53,884 nucleotides of DNA from Lewinellaceae bacterium (GTDB lineage Bacteria > Bacteroidota > Bacteroidia > Chitinophagales > Saprospiraceae): positions 1-53,884 of the forward strand of contig JADJFA010000035.1 in assembly GCA_016708875.1 (NCBI GenBank), given 5' to 3'. A program made the translations under genes and the position numbers. The notes beneath the pieces are model-generated. The model was not told the origin of the DNA. It was given only the letters and a program-made list of their open reading frames with translations, and did not search any database. Shown here piece after piece: positions 46,762-53,884 of this stretch (positions are counted from its first letter, which is position 1; every line of letters begins with the position of its first letter).

Positions 46762-49700
46762 ATGTCTACTTCTACACCTTATGTCAAAACCAACTTTTTT
46801 TCCATTCCCAGTTGGAAAGTGCTGGTCTTATTTATGGCGGCCTGCTGGCTGGCTCCAAATATGAACGCGCAAGTGATGCGCACACTGCCAGCAGGAGGTC
46901 CGTTTGCGACGCTGCAAGCGGCCATTGACGATGCTGGTACGATAGCGGGTAGTGTATTGTCGCTAACGGCAAACCTGAATGAAGGCTTGGTTACCGTTAA
47001 TAAAGCCGTAACGATTGATGGTGCGGGCTTTTCCCTGAATTCTACTTCGCCCAACTGGGGCGTCAATGTAGATGTGCCCGGGATCAGTATTTTGAACCTA
47101 ACGGTTGATGCTGCGGGCACATTTGGAATCATCACAAGCTGTGGGGCTGACAACCTCAGTATCAGCAATACAACCGTGTCCAATGGCGGCGGCTCTGGCT
47201 TTGCACTCAATGGTTCTGATAACCTTAGTTTGACCAATATAACGGCCACAAATAACCTGGGCAATGGCGTCTCGATCACGGATTGTAACAACGTGACCAT
47301 CAATGGCTTAACCACGAGCGGGAATGCGTTCGGTGGTGGATTTAGCGCCGGGGTGGGTATTTTCGCATCGGGCACAAGTTGCCCACCAGCGGGAACTTCC
47401 AACGTAACCATCACTGGCACGGTCAGCATTAGCGAACCCGTACCTGTGTACGAACAAATTACTTCCGGTACGATTACGGGTATTTCCTTGCCTAGCAGTG
47501 TTGCTACTCACTTTGCAGGGGTGGCTTTGATATCAAAAATTTATATGGCAAATTTGGCCAATGCCTACACGGCAGCGGCGTCTTTGATTGCAGCGCCTTC
47601 TTCTGTTCCAGCAACTCTGGTTCATGTAGAGGAGATAAGCACAGGCAATAAATACATCAATGATTTGATTCCCCCTGCACCACCGCAGGTAGGTACTTAC
47701 ACGCTTTCATTCGCCGCGGCTATAAATTACGCAGTAGCTGGAGTGACCGTTTTTGTTGAAGTAGGGCTCTACGCTGAAAAAGTAACGATCAATAAATCTT
47801 TAACCCTGCAAGGTGTTGACGAGGCCAATTGTATCATTGACGGTACAGGTCTTGGCAATGGCTCAGGAATCACACTCACGAATGGTACTACCAACGTGAC
47901 GATCCAAGGTTTCACTATCCGTAACCACGCAGGGGCAGGTCCGAACAGTTTTGCGGGCATTTACGCCACCGGAGGCAACAACCAACTCACGGTGGAGGAT
48001 TGCACGATTCACAGCAATGTGGGGGGAAGCGGTGTGTATGCCAACGGCCCCATTAGCAATGTGACATTTGATAATCTGGAAATATATGGCCACACCAATG
48101 TTGCAGGCGCAGCGCGCGGCATTGTGATTTGGAACGGTTTGAAAAGCCTTATCTCCGTCACCAATTGCCATGTGTACAACAACAACTGCTGCGGCATTGA
48201 ATTGCAAGACGGTTCCGCTTCCAGCGTGACCATGTCGAACAACAATGTGCACGACAACGGCGACAACGGCATTGGGATCGTCGGGTTAGATGGTTCAGTG
48301 GGGCCAAACTCCATTTCGGGCAATACCCTGACTGACAACGGTCGTTTCGGCATTGAAATCAAAAACCCGAACGGAAACACCACTGTAACAGGCAATATCG
48401 TGACGCGCACGGTGCCCATTGGGGCCGAAGTGCGCGACTTGGCGGGCATCGCGGTGTTTCGTCGGGGCGTGCTGGGAAGCAACGTAGACATTCCCGCCAG
48501 CGTATCGGTTACGGGCAACACCGTGTCCGGCTACACACAACCGAGTAGCAGCGAGGGCTTTGGTATCGTAGTCGAAGGCATCAATCACACAGTGAGCGGT
48601 AATACCGTGAACGGCTGTGATGTTGCAATTCAACAACAGGCCGGCCACACACCCTATCCCGGCGATGGAAACCAGAACAATCTGGCTGATCTTTATTTTG
48701 GTCGCGGCAACTCGCCCCAAACCTGCGGAAATACCATAAGCGGCAATACGTTTGGTGGTAATGGAGTAGACGAACGCAGCGAACCAACCAGCCTTGCTTC
48801 GGGTGGGTTGGTTCAAAATATCAACACCTCAAAATATTTTTGTTCCATCCAGGCGGCTATCAATGATGCTTAGACTTTGACTGGGCATACTTTGGAAGTG
48901 TCTTCAGGCACTTACAATGAGCAGGTACTGGTCAATAAGGGTGTGATTATCAAAGGGGTAGGCATAACACAGCCATTGGTGAATTTCACTGGCACGGTGA
49001 CCGGAAAGCCTACACTATTCGATGTGTCTGTAGACGGGGTTACGATCGAGAACATCCATTTCAATGTTGACATGGCAAAATTGAGAAGTGCCATCATTGC
49101 CAGCGGAGCAGGTATTGACAACATCACGGTGAAGGACAATGTCATTGATAATTATGGTACTGCAGCTGGTTCCTATGGTGACCGAAATGCCGTGAGCATC
49201 AACTATTTTGGTTCCACCAATTACCGGGTTGCTTCGGGTGGGGTAAATAATGTTACGTTCACGGGCAATACCGTGAACGTAGGTGGGGCGGCTGCATTCC
49301 GCGCCGGTATCTCGGCAGACGAGGTCGGCGGAGCGTTTTCTGGAAATACAATCCAATCCATCAATCAAGACATCCAGATCCGTTTTGGCAGCAATGGCGA
49401 CATAGATGTTTCCAATAATGTCCTCAATGGAGGCGGGGTGGAAATAGCCGAACCCAATGCAGGAGCTACAGCTATCACTGTCAGCGGAAACACCTTTGAC
49501 GGGACTTTTGGTAACCTCTTTGTCACGCCGCGCACTGCTGTATTGCGTTTGAAAAACAACCAACAAAACAAGGCGACTACAGTGAGTGGGAATACGTTCC
49601 TAAACCACCGTTTTGGCCTTAGTCTGGAGAACTACCGCAATGTCAGCGTGTTGGGAAACAATTTTACGCCCGAATCTGGCTCGACTGATTTTGTACACAT

Positions 49701-52700
49701 TGGCGTCAATACCAAGTCGATCAGTTCCAACTCTAACATGATAGTTCAGACCACTGTGGATGGGTCATTTACTTCCAACACCTTCAATGCTTCTGGGACC
49801 CCCGGTGGCACAGCCCTTGGATTTTACAATCATGACAACGACAACGCTTCCTTTGGAACTTTCTCGATCGGTGGCCTGGGCCTCGAAAATACTTTTAATG
49901 CTGGTTTTGGGCATTTTATACGCTTAGACAACCAAACAGGTAGTTCAAACGGGGCACGACTGGCCGACCACGATGGCGTGCTGGAATCAGAACTATATTA
50001 TTGAACACAACAATTTTGATGTCGGCTCAGGCCCACAATTGCCCTCCGCAATGAGTCTGGCAGAGCGCGCAAATCTTGAAGTGGGCTTGTTCCACAAACC
50101 AGACGCCGCCTGCACGGGTCAATTGACATACTTCTACCCGGTACACAACCTGACACAAAACACCTTTTACCTGACCATACAAAGTGCGGTCAACGCCGCC
50201 AATCCCAACGACATTATTGAATGTTCCGAGTGGCTCTACTCCGAAAAAGTTACGATCAATAAGTCATTAACCCTGCAAGGTGTTGACGAAGCCAATTGTA
50301 TCATTGACGGTACGGGCCTCGGCAATGGCTCCGGGATCACACTCACAAATGGCACCACCAAGGTGACCATCCAGGGTTTTACCATTCGGAACCACAGCGG
50401 GACAGGTCCGAACAGTTTTGCGGGCATTTATGCCACCGGAGGCAACAACCAACTCACGGTGGAGGATTGCACGATCCACAGCAATTTGGGCGGTAGTGGT
50501 GTGTATGCCAACGGTCCCATTAGCAACGTGACATTTGATAATCTGGAAATATATGGCCATACCAATGTTGCGGGCGCAGCGCGCGGCATTGTGATTTGGA
50601 ACGGCTTGAAAAGCCTTATCTCCGTCACCAATTGCCATGTGTACAACAATAACTGTTGCGGCATTGAATTGCAAGACGGTTCCGCTTCCAGCGTAACTAT
50701 GTCGAACAACAATGTGCACGACAACGGCGACAACGGCATTGGGATCGTCGGGTTGGATGGTTCCGTGGGCCCCAACTCCATTTCGGGCAATACCGTGACC
50801 GACAACGGTCGTTTCGGCATTGAAATAAAAAACCCGAACGGAAACACCACTGTAACAGGCAATATCGTGACGCGCACGGTGCCCATTGGCGCGGAAGTGC
50901 GCGACTTGGCGGGCATCGCGGTGTTCCGCCGGGGCGTGCTGGGAACCAATGTTGATATTCCCACGGGCGTATCGGTTACGGGCAATACCGTCACTGGATA
51001 CACCCAGCCGAGCAGCAGCGAGGGCTTTGGTATTGTGATTGAAGGCATCAACCATACAGTGAGCGGTAATACCGTGAACGGCTGTGATGTTGCAATTCAA
51101 CAACAGGCCGGCCACACTCCTTATCCCGGCGATGGCAACCAGAACAATCTGGCTGACCTATATTTTGGTCGCGGCAACTCGCCTCAAACATGCGGGAATA
51201 CCATAAGCGGCAACACGTTTGGTGGTAATGGAGTAGACGAACGTAGCGAACCAACCAGCCTTGCTTCGGGTGGGTTGGTTCAAAATATCAACACCTCAAA
51301 ATATTTTTGTTCCATTCAGGCGGGCATTGACGATGTTACGACTTTGACCAGCCATACCCTTGCCATCAGCACAGGTACGTTCACCGAAAATGTGAACGCC
51401 ACGGTTCTTCCTAAGAACATCACCCTTGCTCCAGGCGCCAGTCCGGGTTGTGTAACCATCAACGGCAATTTTACGCTCAATGCGGGCGATGTGCTGGAAA
51501 TGGAAGCCAATGGTAATGTGGCATGTACTGATTACGACCAATTTATCGTGAATGGAACCGTGGATTTGGGTGGGGCAACGCTCAGTCAAACACTTGGTTT
51601 CACCCTTGCGAACAACGATCAAATCGTGTTGATTGACAACGACGGTGCCGATGCTGTGCTGGGTCAATTTGTGCAAGGAAACTTTATTAATATAGGCGGT
51701 GATGATTTTTACATCAATTATACTGGCGGCACGGGTAACGATGTGGTGCTTTCTCGTATTTGCGCTGATGTTTGCGCAGGGCCAATCACCCGGGTAGGCA
51801 ACGTGACACTAAGTACCCAGGCACAGGTCAACGCATTCAAAGACCCTTCGGGCTGTAAGTACACGGTAATTACTGGAAGCCTGACCCTCGTCGGCAATGA
51901 TGCTTTAGATCCAATTGTGAATTTGTGCAATTTACAGGAGCTAGTCTCTGTAGGCACTACCTTGACCATCCGTGAATTTACCAATGCGCTGAATCCTTCC
52001 AACCTGGACGATTTGGCCAAATTGGAATCGGTTGGCACCAACCTGACCATCGGTGGTTCGGCAGGAAATCAGAATACACAGTTTACAGATATTACGTTAA
52101 CCGCCCTTAAAGCGATAGGAAACTCAATCACTATCACGCACAACACGGCTGCCACCAATATCAGCATCCCTACGACTTTTCCTGCGGGCATCAATGCTTT
52201 AACCGTGCAGAATAACGCAGGATTGAACACGCTTACGCTGGGTATCTCTACTACATTAGGCAACGTAACCATCAACACAAATAATACAGGGGTAACCAGC
52301 ATCAGTTTGCCCAACCTGACAAGTGTGGGTGGCAATCTGAGTCTAAGCAACAACGTCGCAAACAACACCGCAGCCGACCTTGGTTTCCCAGTGTTAACCA
52401 CTGTGACTGGAAGCCTGAACTTTACCCGGACGGCCAAGTCAATCAACATGCCCGCACTCGCAAGCGTGGGTACGACTTTTACTATTTCGAGCAACTCCTT
52501 CAACCCGGCTACCAGCATCGCCCTTGCCGCTTTAACAGAGGTGCTTGGTGCACTCACCATTGACGGCAACCTGAACTTACAGTCTATCAACATACCTGGG
52601 CCGTTTCCCAACCCAACTGCTTCAGTATCAATCGAGACCAATGATGGAATCGGGAGCATCACGCTTGGGGTAAGCTCCCCCACCCTGGATGTGGCCATTC

Positions 52701-53884
52701 AGACCAATGGTACTGTCCTGACCACGGTTAACCTGAGTCAACTGACAAGTGTGGGCCGATACCTGGAAATGAACAATGCTGCTGCGCACGATGTAAGCGC
52801 TACTGCAAATGTGAATTTGTCTGCCTTGACCACTACAGCAGGTCGACTTCGCTTTGTTCGCTCGGTGAATACCTTGAACATTGGTAACTTAATTAGTGTA
52901 GGGACGGATGGCGCCTTGACCGCAACCAACCGAACATTCACCTTCCAGCGAAACGCCATCGCTGATTTGGATGCCACATTCCCGGCGTTTCAGTCCATAG
53001 GCGGCAACCTTAGCGTTACCAACAATACGAACCTCAGCCAGTGTTGTATTATTCCTTGTAAACTTGTTGTTGCTGGCACCACCACGGTAAGCGCCAATAC
53101 GGGCAACTGTGCTACCCTGATTATTGCGACAGCAGCTTGTGCCCCTACCGTTAGTGCATTCACATTAACGGAAGCTTCTGGTACAGCGGATGATGGCAAC
53201 GTATGCAATGACGGTACTGACATTACCCTCAACGCGACGGCCACAACAGGCTCAGGAACATTGAATTACGAATTTTTTGTGGATGTAAACAATGACAATT
53301 TGCTTGACGGAGGCGATATATCCTTGTATAATGGTCCGCTTTCTTCGCACACATTCAGTGAAGCAGTGCTCGGTGGGTCAGTACCTACCAAGTGAGCGTG
53401 CAGGTTACAGTAGGAGGAGGATGTGATGCATATCCCGCTTCAAACCTTACGATCACAGTTCACGATGTTCCTGTCGCCAACAACGCCATGATCATGGTGT
53501 GTTCCACCGATCCAGGCGGCAGCACAGCCGATTTCACCCTCAGCGATGCTGATGCTGATGTGACAGGAGGCGCAATTGGAGTAACCGTTACTTATCACGC
53601 TTCCCAAGCGGATGCCGACAATAATGTTGCAGCATTGAGCAGCCCCTTCAATAGTGATAACACCGTTTTATATGCACGGGTCGAAAATGCCAGTGCTACC
53701 TACTGCTTTGCCACTTCGGAGGTAACGCTTATGGTTAAAGCTACGCCAAACGCCGGATCCATCACTTCTGGCGAACGCCTCATCTGTGAAAATGGAGATC
53801 CCGTTGGATTTACAGCAACGGCTGTAACGGGGGTGACTTACCAATGGCAATTTAGCCAGGACAACGGCATGACATGGAGCAATG
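46762..53884 (+). CDS. Giant right-handed beta-helix surface protein, running off the window; one in-frame stop and two frameshifts
   Basis: From ATG 46762, MSTSTPYVKTNFFSIPSWKV is followed by a hydrophobic signal segment (VLFMAACWLAPNMNAQ). The next 1,500 residues are parallel beta-helix repeats of the PbH1 type (NLSISNTTVSNGGGSGFALN, NVTINGLTTSGNAFGG). A 1,104-nt segment occurs twice (47767-48870 and 50234-51337). Then come receptor-L-like repeats (LPNLTSVGGNLSLSNN, MPALASVGTTFTISSN; 51790-53080) and later Ig-like domains (VTVGGGCDAYPASNLTITVH). Interruptions: a TAG codon at 48871-48873, a one-base shift near 49975 (removing one G restores DHDACWNQNYIIEHN) and another near 53385. An extracellular adhesive or carbohydrate-binding role is likely but unproven; the C-terminal sorting domain would lie beyond the window. 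Confidence 0.84.
47767..48870 (+). repeat. Internal 1.1-kb direct repeat, copy 1
   Basis: This segment encodes about 368 residues from EKVTINKSLTLQGVDEANCI to SKYFCSIQAAINDA. It matches 50234-51337 without a single gap (constant offset 2,467 nt) and with only scattered base changes, many synonymous. Confidence 0.92.
50234..51337 (+). repeat. Internal 1.1-kb direct repeat, copy 2
   Basis: Second copy of 47767-48870. Differences include NHSGTGPNS for NHAGAGPNS and NSISGNTVTDN for NSISGNTLTDN. Where copy 1 ends in GCT-TAG-ACT this copy reads GTT-ACG-ACT and stays open. Confidence 0.92.

Noticed and set aside
50267..51115. Long minus-strand open frames opposite the beta-helix and HYR-like repeats (also 47863-48252, 48009-48521, 50428-51051, 52069-52698)
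   Set aside because: They lie antisense to a clearly coding frame with domain structure; their composition is what the repeated coding sequence gives on the other strand, and they show no family.
1..53884. Insertion sequences
   Set aside because: No transposase frame was recognised on either strand.

Overview
The window looks like chromosomal DNA of a Bacteroidota bacterium, most likely a Saprospirales (Haliscomenobacter/Lewinella-like) environmental or activated-sludge organism. The evidence is: type IX secretion (T9SS) C-terminal sorting domains on several proteins, SprB-type repeats with a gliding-motility C-terminal domain, a short RpoD without region 1.1, the long Bacteroidetes form of NusB, promoter-like TAnnTTTG boxes (often TACCTTTG), and start codons with no obvious Shine-Dalgarno sequence. 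Genus and species are not determined.

Layout. 1-4.8 kb: a serpin-like lipoprotein cut by the left edge, an aspartyl-protease-like protein, a broken acyl-CoA carboxylase subunit, a frameshifted msrB, a Xer recombinase and rpsU. 5-9.5 kb: an ordinary housekeeping run on the plus strand (nusB, ribA, era, rpoD, an FKBP lipoprotein). 9.5-13.2 kb: two DUF4331 secreted proteins in tandem, the second with an internal deletion. 13.8-25.2 kb: a DEAD-box helicase, a small lipoprotein, a C39-peptidase ABC exporter, hemF, tyrS, a GH18 glycosidase with a T9SS signal, a 2-oxoglutarate/Fe(II) oxygenase and an FAD oxidoreductase. 25.3-27.9 kb: VanW, DUF4293 and TraB/GumN proteins and a CAU tRNA. 28-30.8 kb: a low-complexity accessory stretch of short minus-strand genes next to the tRNA, including a RelE/ParE-like toxin. 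30.8-53.9 kb: three consecutive giant plus-strand surface proteins: a choice-of-anchor-L/P-domain/SprB-repeat protein (about 1,490 aa), a cohesin-dockerin-cohesin protein with HYR-like repeats (about 3,400 aa) and a right-handed beta-helix protein (over 2,370 aa, running off the window).

Two themes stand out. First, the intergenic DNA is unusually rich in palindromes of at least five sequence families. Some sit at repeated positions, for example a GGAACAGCGTTCC palindrome lying 11-18 nt upstream of three unrelated start codons. Second, more than a dozen genes are split by frameshifts. Many of these are repaired by changing one homopolymer run by one base, which points to sequencing or consensus error rather than mass pseudogenisation. 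Two genes also lack about 80-100 internal codons, which homopolymer error cannot explain. Broken genes below are given as one feature spanning all their pieces.

The three surface giants are presumably exported through the outer membrane by T9SS and form an extracellular adhesive or structural layer. The cohesin and dockerin modules in a single polypeptide are the most suggestive feature for an assembly system. This is inference from domain content only.
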